Shown here in pieces: positions 44,601 to 54,394 of a stretch of DNA of 64,000 bases. The notes below the pieces were generated by a model. That model had not been told where the DNA came from. It ran no database searches and worked only from the letters and a program-made list of their open reading frames with translations. Made by a program: the position numbers and the translations under genes. This stretch comes from Paracentrotus lividus (lineage: Eukaryota; Echinodermata; Echinoidea; Camarodonta; Echinidae): the NCBI GenBank assembly GCA_940671915.1, contig CALNVZ010002100.1:9069490-9133489 (forward strand). Direction: 5' to 3'. How positions within the stretch are numbered: the first letter of the stretch is position 1; each line of letters opens with the position of its first letter.

Positions 44601-46388
44601 TTACTGGTAGGCCTCGCTCATCAAGGGCAGGGGATCAGCCTCGTTCCCCGGCCCGTCCCAGTTTGACTCCTCGTCTTCGAAGGTTACCGACGCTACCCGC
44701 TTCTGTACTTGATCCTTGGGCGGGCTCGGGCAGACCTTTCGAAAATGGCCTGTACCTCCGCAGGTAAAGCATCGCGGCGGCGCAGACGTGCGGGAAAAAG
44801 ATGGACCCTGGCCATGGCCTGGGTTTTGTCCCCCGCGAGCTGGAGACTTGCCCCGCTCGCGGATAAGTCCCTTTATCTCCTGCAGCGAGTCGGTTAACTT
44901 AGCCAACGTTTGTTCTACGGAGTCTACTCTGCGGTGACAACTTCTCAAACTTGAGCTATCGGTACCCGCAGGTGCAGGCTTCGGGACCACTGCTTTCTCC
45001 TCAGTGGTCTTAGACCCCGAGGAGCGCGGAGGGTCCTTCACGGGTGGTACCTGCACCTTGCAGACCTTCCGTTCTTCTTCGTCGTCATCCAACGCAACTG
45101 GCCTGACAGGACGACCCCGTCCATACATTGCGCGGCTGATGTGGTTATGCCACTTCATCGCTTGGATGGCAGCCGACACGGTAGTAACTTCGCGGGACAG
45201 GGCAAAGTGCCCCGCCTCTTTGTTGGAACACCCCAAGCACAGGCGTAGGACTACCTCCTGCTGGAGAAACTCCTGCGGGAGGCCGAAGAATGCCCGCGAC
45301 GCGAGGTCACGCAACCGATCCGCAAAATCGACGAGTGACTCGTCCTGACGCTGCTTAGCATTGCTCAGTTCCAAGCGCTTGGACTGAGGAATCTCCTGCT
45401 GATCGAATCGTTGCCTCAGCAGATCCAGTATTTCAGAGTAACCCTGGTTTGGTACCTCGTCCAGGAGCATGCCGAGGTAATCCCCAGCTTTCCCGGAAAG
45501 ACTGAATACCAGTTGATCCACCCGCTGTTCGCTCGACCAACCGACCTGGTCAGCGGAACGCACGAAGCGACGCAGGAAAGTACGCCAGTTACCCCGTCCA
45601 TCAAAGGTGATCGACTTGGGCAGCATTATATCTTTGCCAGGGCGGCCCCCCGGCTGGCGTCCATAGTTGGTGGGTTCACCCCACCTAGGACGGTTCAATT
45701 GTTCGCGCTCCTCAGCACGACCTCTATCCTCCATATACGCATGCTTCGGGGGAGTGTGGTGTCCCGGCCAAGAGTCCGGGCGCCTTTCCCCCCCGTTGTA
45801 TCCCGGGCGGTCCTCCCAGGAAGTGTCAGGGTGGTGGGCGCGGTGCCCCTGAGTTTGCGAGGAATCCCACCGCGGAGGTGGTGGGATCTCATCTGGGTCC
45901 TCTTGAGGACCCCGGAACGGATTACGACTCGCACCCTCCTCTCGACGGGGAGGAGGTTTTATCTTGAAAATGTGCGGTGAGGGGACCGGCGGTGTTGGTG
46001 CCCCCCCTGCCTTCGGAACGGGAGTGCTAACCCCGTAAAGGCGAGTTTCATCTTGTGACTCGGAGACAGGGCCTTTGCCACCCTGTGAATATGGGGTGCT
46101 TGACCCGGGCCCACGGCCCAGGCCGCCGGGACTATCCCCCGGGGGTCCAGGGGAATTTCCCTTTTCTGCGCCCTGCTGCGACTCTGGTGGACTAAAGTCC
46201 AAGTAAGGGACTAGTCCCTTCAGCGGGGCAAGTTCAGGTGACTCGTCGAATAGATCGGGAGTCACCATGCCCTGCCTTCGTCGGACCAGGATAGTCCAGG
46301 CTTGCCCGAGCTCCATCCCAGGCACCTCCATCAAATCCTCGAAGCTACAGGTGTTGATCGAGAGGGAACCTTGACCTTGTCCCTCCAT
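44601..46388 (-). CDS. gag: Gag polyprotein with N-terminal HhH-like motif and CCHC knuckle
   Basis: 595 residues from the ATG at 46388; the frame extends 7 codons further upstream to a TTG but the ATG gives a natural start. Residues 11-48 read INTCSFEDLMEVPGMELGQA, then a basic RRR and a VTPDLFDE turn. This matches the ComEA-type helix-hairpin-helix pattern (INTAS-eeL-xxlPGI-xxx-A-xxIxxyR-xxG-xF-xxxdDL). About 60-250 is Pro/Gly-rich and disordered. 255-418 is the gypsy-type capsid/retrotransposon-gag region (FDGRGNWRTFLRRF... LRQRFD ... DFADRLRDLASRAF). Residues 490-515 form a short coiled-coil-like heptad stretch. A zinc knuckle CFTCGGTGHFRKVC lies at 540-553. The stop is followed after 11 nt by the first listed pol codon; pol is in the -1 frame with a 33 nt overlap. 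Confidence 0.93.
   Translation of the reverse strand: MEGQGQGSLSINTCSFEDLMEVPGMELGQAWTILVRRRQGMVTPDLFDESPELAPLKGLVPYLDFSPPESQQGAEKGNSPGPPGDSPGGLGRGPGSSTPYSQGGKGPVSESQDETRLYGVSTPVPKAGGAPTPPVPSPHIFKIKPPPRREEGASRNPFRGPQEDPDEIPPPPRWDSSQTQGHRAHHPDTSWEDRPGYNGGERRPDSWPGHHTPPKHAYMEDRGRAEEREQLNRPRWGEPTNYGRQPGGRPGKDIMLPKSITFDGRGNWRTFLRRFVRSADQVGWSSEQRVDQLVFSLSGKAGDYLGMLLDEVPNQGYSEILDLLRQRFDQQEIPQSKRLELSNAKQRQDESLVDFADRLRDLASRAFFGLPQEFLQQEVVLRLCLGCSNKEAGHFALSREVTTVSAAIQAMKWHNHISRAMYGRGRPVRPVALDDDEEERKVCKVQVPPVKDPPRSSGSKTTEEKAVVPKPAPAGTDSSSLRSCHRRVDSVEQTLAKLTDSLQEIKGLIRERGKSPARGGQNPGHGQGPSFSRTSAPPRCFTCGGTGHFRKVCPSPPKDQVQKRVASVTFEDEESNWDGPGNEADPLPLMSEAYQ
44604..44634 (-). other. gag-pol overlap, -1 frame
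   Basis: The pol frame is open from just after a TGA at 44635-44637 and crosses the gag stop at 44601-44603. No canonical X XXY YYZ slippery heptamer is obvious here (C-rich 'tcccctgccc' is nearest), so frameshifting, stop-and-restart, or another mechanism remains open. Confidence 0.5.
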
Positions 46389-46595
46389 GATACTTAACCC
46401 GATGTTCAACTATTGTAGGATACTGATAATATATTCAATTAACTCAATTTTAGTTAACACACCCTCTTTGTATCCCTCGATGACTACCAAGAGGGCTTCC
46501 AATTTATCGTTAAAATCAATGAAATACACTTCCTCGTCGTCTCCGGCCATACAAATGACAAAAGACACTTAAAATAACTATTAGCGCTTAAAACC

Positions 46596-47145
46596 AATGA
46601 GGGTGACTTTCCCTTTAACTTTATCAAAAAGGGTGGCTTTCCCTTTAAATTTACTAAAAAGGGTGGCTTTCCCTTTAAATTTATCTAAAACTTAAATCAA
46701 ATTAAACTGAGGTACGAACCTTCTAAACCAACTCCAATTATAGTCAGAATAAGAAGAATATAATATTCCTCTCTCCCCCGACGAGAAAATGGAAAATGGA
46801 AGAGAAAAGTAAGTACCCTTTAAATATTACAATGATAGGTTAGAGTGCCTTTAACTGGCTAAAAAAAGGATTAAGGCTTTAAATTTTGGAAGAAAAAGGG
46901 TTGCCCCTTTAATTCTTGAAAAAACTGGGGTGCGCCTTTAACTTTATGAAAAAAGGTATTGCCCCTTTAAGCTTTTGAAAAAACTGGGGTGCGCCTTTAA
47001 CTTTTGAAAAAAGTGTATTGCCACTTTAAATTACAAAAAAAATTGAATACACCCTTTAATATTCACACTATTAACGTAGGGGTGACTTTCCCCTTTAATA
47101 CCCAAAAATAATAATATGGGGGTGGTTTTCCCCTTCAACGGCTTA
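46596..47145 (-). repeat. Leader repeat cluster, core TTAAAGGG
   Basis: About a dozen diverged units of roughly 28-35 bp. On the element's strand each carries TTAAAGGGG or a variant followed by CAA/AAAG/CGCACC and ended by an A/T-run. The first three (46596-46685) are nearly identical ('gggtggctttccctttaaat'); the others alternate 'ggggtgcgcctttaactt' with 'attgcccctttaa'. Confidence 0.85.
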
Positions 47146-47831
47146 CTATAGATCTAGATATACTAAAGGCAGGAATAAGTAGCCCCCGCCGACAAATAAT
47201 TATAACTATGAAAAGGCGTAGCCTAAGTGAGAACAAATTAAAACATACGAGCAAAGCTCAACACTAAAAAAAAACAAAACCAGGCAAACGTAAGGGATAA
47301 CTTTCCCCTACAACCCGGCAAACAACAACACACTAACTGTAATACGCGAAGGAATCCCCCTCGCAACACACCACACACAACGGTCTAGCGTCACTCGACT
47401 AACACCCAGCCCTTCTTTCACGGGCTAACACTATACGAGCTCCGTCCGTTTGACGTGGGCTCTAACAACAATAGCTAGACCAGCACTACACACACACAGA
47501 AAACAAAATGGCGTCGATAGATCGGGGAGAAAAACCCCAACCAATCACAAGCCAAGAAAATCGCACACGTGCACACTCCAACCAATCAGAAACAGCCCTA
47601 AGCTAGACGGCTGATGGAAAATTCCCAAAACCAACGTGGTGGGATAACACACAAAATTTAGAAAATCTAACTATAAAAAATCACAATAAACCGATCAAAA
47701 TCTAAATACCCGAACGATATACCCAGGCCTAAGCCTCAAATTTCCGTACCCAATCAACCTCTCCCCCCTTTCAAAGGGAAGGAAGAATTCACAGATAAAA
47801 ACCAATATCCGAAAATACAAAATTCCAGAGG

Positions 47832-47837
47832 ACTTAC
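47832..47837 (-). promoter_or_regulatory. Candidate 5' splice donor GTAAGT
   Basis: On the element's strand the leader contains ttcGTAAGTcc about 155 nt after the LTR. With the acceptor at 39219 it would remove gag-pol and place ORF3 behind a short leader. The intron side is perfect; the exon side (TTC rather than CAG) is weak. Confidence 0.45.
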
Positions 47838-47971
47838 GAAGAGCTCAACCCCGCAAAGGCCTACACACAACCACCCGCGGATCTATACACCGCAGGCGCG
47901 AAGTCTGGCACGAGCCCAGGCGACCTGACTCCTCTAAAATCTCCCAAAACCAATAGTTCTGATACAGGTTC

Positions 47972-47989
47972 TAACTGCCGACTTCGCCA
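47972..47989 (-). promoter_or_regulatory. Primer-binding site
   Basis: Element strand TGGCGAAGTCGGCAGTTA begins 3 nt after the LTR; TGG pairs with the CCA end of a tRNA primer. I could not name the tRNA from memory. Confidence 0.7.
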
Positions 47990-47992
47990 CTA

Positions 47993-48232
47993 TAGTCGAC
48001 CGAGCTTCTAATTATAATAAAACTAATAACAAAGTGAATAATTGCTCACCTTTAGCTGATATATTCGATAATCCAGTCAGTCAAACGGATCTCTCTAAAC
48101 TTGATCAGATTCAACCAACAAGTGCAAGTTCCCCGCGCATGCGCAGGTACATTTAGACATCGGCGAATCCATTCTCCCAGGAGGGGGGGACCCCGGGACA
48201 GTTCATGTGGGTTGGGGGGAGATTTACTACAC
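47993..48232 (-). repeat. 5' LTR (promoter LTR)
   Basis: Identical to the 3' LTR. A TATA-like TTATTATAAT lies near its downstream end on the element's strand and an NRF-1 core at 48135-48144 upstream of it. The outer flank 48233-48237 is TAGTA. Confidence 0.95.
48135..48144. promoter_or_regulatory. NRF-1-type site in 5' LTR
   Basis: GCGCATGCGC within ccccgcgcatgcgcagg. A TATA-like element lies about 110 bp downstream in the direction of transcription. Confidence 0.5.
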
Positions 48233-48237
48233 TAGTA

Positions 48238-49130
48238 TAATTGATCATTGATATATTTGCGAAGATAATTATGTTTCTTTTGATTTTGTTCATACTAAAA
48301 CTTCAGCATAGAGGAACTGGAGGCTGATAGTGTTAATAATTAATATCTGATATTCTCACAATGGGTTTTCTTTTGCAATATCAAAATGAAACATATAATT
48401 TCCTCCAATACTTGTAATTAAAGAATAGAACCCATCCATTGTTTGGGTTTATTTGAGGTAATGAGCGATTGGGGTGGTTCTATCTAATTTCATTCCAATG
48501 AAGTAGTAGGATTGAGTAGCACTGCAGAGAAAGTAATTTGCTGGCCAGCCATACTCAATGATGTATTAGTTGTCAGTAAATGTAAGAGGAGGATTAAATG
48601 AAAACTGCTCCCATGCCCCCATGATAGATGAATTGAGATCTTCATCTACAGCCGACAAGTTAACTACTCTGTCAATAGAATAGATACATCATCTCAATAA
48701 CAGGATTAATTACAGTCCTATTTATAGGTTAGCACGAGTGCAATTTGCATCATAATATCAAGAGAATTGTTTCAATCAATATTGGGTTTCTTTTTGCATT
48801 GCTCTGTTTCAACGAAAAGGGGACTTGTTTTTATACTATTATTTTTTGTTTTTATGTTTTTGATTGGTCATCAAGTTTAGGACATTTGTTATTACCATTG
48901 CGTTCTTTTTCTACTATCCCTAAACTGTTTTCTTATATCAGCTTTATGAGGCCATATGTAGAATACTTTTATAGATCAATATTATCAATTTTCCAATTTG
49001 GTTGGGTTTTGGGGTTTAAAAAAAAAAAATTTAAACAATGGTATTGGGTTTTGAGGATGAAAATGTTTATCAGAGCTTTGTATTTTACATCTCTGTAAAA
49101 TTTGTAAGTGCCTGCATAAGTTACATATCT
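48238..49130. other. Intronic DNA, no feature recognised
   Basis: The pre-insertion sequence resumes here after the target duplication; AT-rich, nothing recognised. Confidence 0.4.
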
Positions 49131-49134
49131 TTAA

Positions 49135-49375
49135 CCCGTTGTATACTGAGAACTTTTTATAAAGCCGAACGAATCGTGATTGTCAAGCATGATTGCAAAA
49201 AATTCTTTTCATTTAAAGGTGAAACAAAGACAGCTTTAAATAGATCAATGTCAGATAATTTAAATTATATAAGGTCTTTATATGTTTATTCAATCATGAG
49301 TGAAATAAACGGTCGACAAGAGGGACGTTCTATGTTTCTTCAGCCCGCATATATGCGGGCTTAGTATACAACGGG
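49135..49375. mobile_element. piggyBac-type MITE
   Basis: Flanked by TTAA at 49131-49134 and 49376-49379, with inverted ends CCCGTTGTATACT...AGTATACAACGGG. The TTAA target and a CCC start are the hallmarks of piggyBac elements. An inner palindrome cccgcatatatgcggg lies at 49343-49358, close to one end. No transposase. Confidence 0.85.
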
Positions 49376-49379
49376 TTAA

Positions 49380-52040
49380 ACCTGTACTCTTATAATGAAC
49401 ATTCTAAACAGCTCCCAAACCTGAAAAAAAATCAGAAATAAGGACCTTGTTTTCCTGAGTAGACTTATTAATTTAATAACTTAGATTGTTTTGTATCATC
49501 TGCATCTGATGTTATGAATGTAGGTCATGCCCTAAACTCGATGCAGTGTCGTATAATTTGAGGCACAGACTCTATTTTACTCATAAAGCCCTGGCACAAA
49601 GCCCTGTGGCACCCCTATATGATAATGAATATTGATGTTACAATCCAAAGCTAAAAACAGCTTTTATTTGGGGATGTATGGTGAAGCCTTAGTTTGTATA
49701 GACAGCCTCTTTTCAATATAGAATTATTGATGTTTCCATTCAAAGATAGATTTATAGCCCAGCTGAAGAGAGAAACAAGTTTGTATAGACCAGTCAACAT
49801 TAGTTGAAATGAGACATCATGCTATGTCTGCATATTCTAATATGATGGATCACATAATAAGATCACAATCAATAATGTTCGCCCCGTCTATTTTTACAAC
49901 AAACAGCATGGTTTCATGATCTCCCACAGTTACTTGCAAAGATCCTGAATCCTGTTGAAGAATAGGCAAGAATCAGTCTTTGTCTTATTGTCTAAAGGTT
50001 TAAGCTCAGAACTTACGAATAAAAGGATACTTAAGATAAAACAAGGCTTGGGGCAATTACCAGTCATCTTTTGTATCTCCTGCTTTCTTAGTCTTCAATG
50101 CAAATTCATTGTTATATGAGCTTTCTTTCTTCTTTTTGGACCTTGTATGGCACTTCAAATTAACTATCATGGGAAGTTGTTTACTAAATTGAGGCAGGGG
50201 ATTCTATTGTACACCCTCTCAAAACTGTCAGAAGAGTTGAATAGTTCAACAAGTTAGCTCAGGTAATCAATAAAGACTTGAATATTGGTTTTGATGAGAT
50301 GTCACTTAAAAAGAACAGCTTAAAAAGCTTTGACAAGCTTACTAACACACATTTACTTTGGATGTTTAGTGCGTCCATATTTGGTCCATTTGATGTCACA
50401 ATGGCCATCTTATGACATCATACTGTTGTAAATCACCTGAATGGTGTGGGTGTATATCTCTGATTAAAGATTCAATTGTTGTCTTTGTCTCAGACAATGT
50501 TTGGTGATCTTCTAACTACAGTTCAAAGATTATCTTAGTCATTTAGTATTTGTATAGTGTCCTGTTGCTTGCAGGTTTCATTCTCATGTTCTCACTACAA
50601 TTTATTTTAGGGTCCATGCAGTAGATGCAAGTAATCATTTGTCCATACAGGGAGTTGGCTCCTGGTCCATAGTTTTACCCTATGTTTGCATTACATCAAA
50701 CTGCATCACCTCCCAGAGTGTGTAACAATGTTTTTTTTTTAAGATAAGGAATGAAATGTACTGATTATCAATTCTTGAGCAGTTGTACATCCATGACATA
50801 TCATGTCAAATAAACCATTCTGATTGGATGCTTGTTATCTGTTATTGTTATAATAGCAAATAACATTGCAACATTTTCCACCCCACATTGATGTATCGTA
50901 AATTTCATGAGAATTATATATTTTGTTCTGGTGTATAATTGGTCTTTATTTAGGCCTATTTATTTTGTGTTTTTTCTCATAAAACAAGTTCATTATCTTC
51001 ATTCTAAATCATTGTGACTTTTGTCATTTCCTACAAAAAGTTCCAGTTCTTTTTTGGTAACATTTATTATTAGGCCTTGCTGATGAAAGAAGCAAGGAAA
51101 GGATACCATGATCAATACTTTTCCAACTTTCTTTCCTATCATTCCTTCCAAAAGACATAGTCTTATATTTCAGCAACGATAGCCCACTTCATGTGATCAA
51201 AGTGGTGGTAAAGAAGATGAGTTTAGGTCCAATAAATATGGCTATGAATACCTGCAGAGGGTCTAAGGAATGGATTGCTTTGTGAAATTGAAACTTTGAG
51301 TGCTTTACTTTGAGCATCATCAGTAGCCATCTCGGGAGGACTAGATACATAAAGGTCAGTAGGATCGGGTTAGTTCTATAATGACTACTTCACAATCACC
51401 CACTGTCTCAATATAGACACCACAAACCAGCTAAGGTTGCCAAGGACTATTTCTTATTATTGGGTCTAGAAAATAATTTAAAAAATGAAAAGGAGCAATA
51501 TTGAAATGGAGATATCCTGGCAATGGAAACTTGAACCTCTGAAAAGGTGAAATTGTGAAAATGTTTTGACAAAATATTCTCAGTTTTTAACAATTAAACT
51601 TAGTGGTAAGAAACTTTGACTATGCTTTAGGACAAGATCATACATATTGTAACATGTTCGAAGAAAATCGTATCTACAGTTGTAAAGGTGAAGTGGTGAA
51701 TATGTTTTGAAATATTCTTGGTTTTTTAACAATTTGAATTAAGGCACATTGGTTTCATTGACTAGAGTCAGAGACAGGGAGAAAAAACATAGTGTTCAGA
51801 ACTTTGATAATGCTTTAGGACCAGATCATAACACAATAAAAAAAAATCCTATCTACACTTGTCAAACTAGGATGACAGTAGGAGTAATATTGGATTAATG
51901 TGACAAGTACGCACCTACAAGATAAAAACATGGGAGGCGAGAAGGGTTCCATTTCCTAGTGAAAGTAAAAGCATCCTGTTGATATGAGATGTTGCATCGT
52001 CTCAGATGACTGTCTGATATCTCACTCTGTCCACCCCATG
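49380..52040. other. Intronic DNA, no feature recognised
   Basis: AT-rich; no repeat family or exon recognised. Confidence 0.45.
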
Positions 52041-52405
52041 TACTGTGTTTACACTGCGGCTCGGCTCGGGTGTTCGACAGAGCAATTCTATGCTGTGTAA
52101 ACAGGATTAGTGTAATCCCGCTACCCGAGTTTCACATGCCTTTTTTGCTCCGCTAGAATCATACTTTTCGATCTGTCACAGCAATTTTTCTGTGTGTAAA
52201 CAGAAAGCCATGTCGAACTTGATGACCTTATGGCCATTGGTGAAATTAATGACGTCCCGCTACTTCCGTTTGTGATGTGGGAGCCGTGTTGAACTCGCCT
52301 TTTTTTTGTTGTTGCGTATAAACATAATCTCAGGTTAAATCTTTCCAGTGTTGGACCCTTCCTGAGGATTTGACATGATAGCCGAGTCACAGTGTGAACA
52401 TGGTA
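52041..52405. repeat. MITE, 'gtgtttacactg' family, copy 2
   Basis: Ends 'tactgtgtttacactgcggc' then tcggctc, and 'agccgagtcacagtgtgaac' then atggta; arms of about 27 bp matching 18750-19036. The interior has two more 'tgtgtaaacag' words in the same sense as internal echoes. Confidence 0.85.
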
Positions 52406-53062
52406 TCTGTCCACTCCTTGGTCTCTTTTAAACTTGAACCTATCCTTGGGTAGCCACAAACCAGGCTAGCTGCTATCTGGTTGTGTCTGATAAGAGATAT
52501 GTGATACTACCCTGAACCTCCCAGCCTTGTCAAGTTCATCCACATCCATTGCATCAATAAGTAGTAGAATTTGAAAATTGTTTGTTTTATATGTGGAAAA
52601 TCACACTCCTAAATCATTGTAAGTATTATTGTATACTTAATAGCTATTCTACCATTTTTTAACTGTTGTTTGAATTTATTATTGCATTTACTTTGATTTA
52701 TTGAAAAACCTCAGAAAATATTAGAAAACTGCCTTAAATTGGTATGTACCTGGGTATGTAGGCCTACATTGCAATGAGGAAAAAAAACAAAAAAACTTGA
52801 ATATGCCGAAGGAGAGAATAAAGCAATTTTCCTAACATTGATTTGATATGAATATATACAGGTTACTATACTACTTCTCAGTGAGTCATGCTAGTAGTAT
52901 TTCATACCATGGCTCATTTCATGTTCAGTGAAATATAAGACCCCCAACAGACATGAAACAGGAGATCCCAGGGTCTAGAAACTTTCCATGTCATTTCAGC
53001 CAACTGGAGCACAACCAATAACCAGAAAGCCCTCATTATAGACCAAGCTAGTGCACTTGAAT
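52406..53062. other. Intronic DNA, no feature recognised
   Basis: Nothing recognised. Confidence 0.4.
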
Positions 53063-53200
53063 CCCGGACCCGTTTTTCAAAACCGTCCTTAGTCTAAGTT
53101 TGACACATCCGATTTAAATGCCTAAAATTCTGCAACACATGTCCCTATAAGTTGACCAAGAACTTAGATCTAAAGACAGTTTCGAGAAACAGGCCCCTGG
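53063..53200. repeat. Small MITE, 'gtttctcgaaac' type
   Basis: 'gacccgtttttcaaaaccgt' then ccttagtctaagt faces 'acttagatctaaagacagtt' then tcgagaaacaggccc; arms of about 35 bp with a ~65 nt loop. Confidence 0.8.
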
Positions 53201-53473
53201 TCCATTGCAAGTCAGCAACAAATTCCAAAAGACAGACCAACCAGCCATGCAATTTGCACTTCAGATAACCTTGTCCATGGTTTTAACAGGCTGGCTTTTG
53301 TTGATTGGGTTATTGAAAGTGTACCTCATTCATCCAAAACATAATTTATTATGACCCTTAATATTACCAGGGACCATCCATCGCTCAGGTGATTCTGAAG
53401 GATCTCTGCAGAGGTCTTCCACAATTTACCTCAAGGAGAATGTAGAACATATGTATCTGATTTCAACGAAGTA

Positions 53474-54394
53474 CAGGGTGTCCCACACAAAATGCTAATG
53501 GCACTTCAGATGGGCATAATATGAACATTACAATATTATATTGTTTATATCTTTACAACCGTAAACTACATTTTGTTTTCTACAACTGGATGACATTTTA
53601 TGTGATATGGTCCAAGAATCTCAAAGATATGAGCATTTTGTCATTACACATCAGGAAACCTCTCCATCCAAGTTTGTATTGAGTATAGTACGGGAATGCA
53701 TCAAATAAAACAAACCAAAATTTGATCATTAATACTATGATAAATATTTCAGTAGTAATTACGAAATTTATATCACTGTAAAATGCAACTCATTACCATT
53801 TTAATGATACATGTACCTCTCTCAGCTCACCAATATCATGCATCACTGAGCCCCATTGTTTTAAATATGTCTTGCAAAATTGTGAGTGGTTCACTTTTCC
53901 CGCTCATTGATGATCAAAGTTGGGTTTCCTTTTAGGCACATTTGAATAAGGCATCTCAAGGAGCATTAAAGTGAACACTCACAATTTTGCAAGACTTTTC
54001 AGAACAATGGGGTTCCGCGATGCGTGATATTGGTGAGCTGAGGGACATATCATTAGAATGGTAAGAGTTGCACTTTACAGTGATATAAATTTCATAATCA
54101 CTACTGAAATATTTTTCAAATCATTAATGATCAAACTTGGGTTTCTTTTATTTGATATGCCCGGTACTACTTACATTTGTAATATAAAACTTGGATGGAG
54201 AGGTTTCCTGATGTGTGATGAAAAAATGTTCATATCTTTGTGATTATTGGACCATATCACATAAAATTTCATCCAGTTACAGAAAATGAATTGGAGTTTA
54301 CGGGTGTGGAGATATAAATAATGTAATATTGTAGTTTTAATATTATGGATAATGCCCATTTAAATGGCCACTAGGATTTTGGGGGGACACACTG
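53474..54394. mobile_element. Second ~0.9 kb palindromic MITE (Tc1/mariner-like ends)
   Basis: Ends 'cagggtgtccc' and 'ggggacacactg' with TA on both sides. Arms of about 430 bp pair with scattered mismatches, for example 'caggaaacctctccatccaa' with 'ttggatggagaggtttcctg' and 'cttgcaaaattgtgagtg' with 'cactcacaattttgcaag'. Ends resemble those of 31752-32772 but the bodies differ. Confidence 0.9.

Larger units (their letters stand above)
46389..47971 (-). other. Long retrotransposon leader (5' UTR)
   Basis: About 1.58 kb between the primer-binding site and gag, AT-rich compared with the coding part and with no long frame. It contains a repeat cluster (46596-47145) and a candidate splice donor (47832-47837). 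Confidence 0.75.
35581..48232 (-). mobile_element. Complete Ty3/gypsy-type LTR retrotransposon with PHD finger and TatD ORF
   Basis: A 12.65 kb element read on the minus strand: 5' LTR (47993-48232), primer-binding site, a 1.6 kb leader, gag, pol, a third ORF, a 0.6 kb 3' region, polypurine tract and 3' LTR (35581-35820). TAGTA lies outside both ends, a 5 bp target duplication typical of Ty3/gypsy integration; the base-exact end is uncertain by 1-2 nt because TAGTATA is shared at both junctions. The two LTRs look identical by eye. The order protease-RT-RNase H-integrase puts it in Ty3/gypsy (Metaviridae). The element is clearly more GC-rich than the host DNA. It lies antisense inside the inferred host intron. 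The third ORF replaces env by a TatD-family hydrolase, which I do not recall from any described clade. Confidence 0.95.

Noticed and set aside
45411-45980. Plus-strand frame of 189 codons opposite gag
   Set aside because: Antisense shadow of GC-rich gag coding sequence; no independent support.
49038-49364. Plus-strand frame across the piggyBac MITE
   Set aside because: Crosses the element border and has no DDD transposase features.
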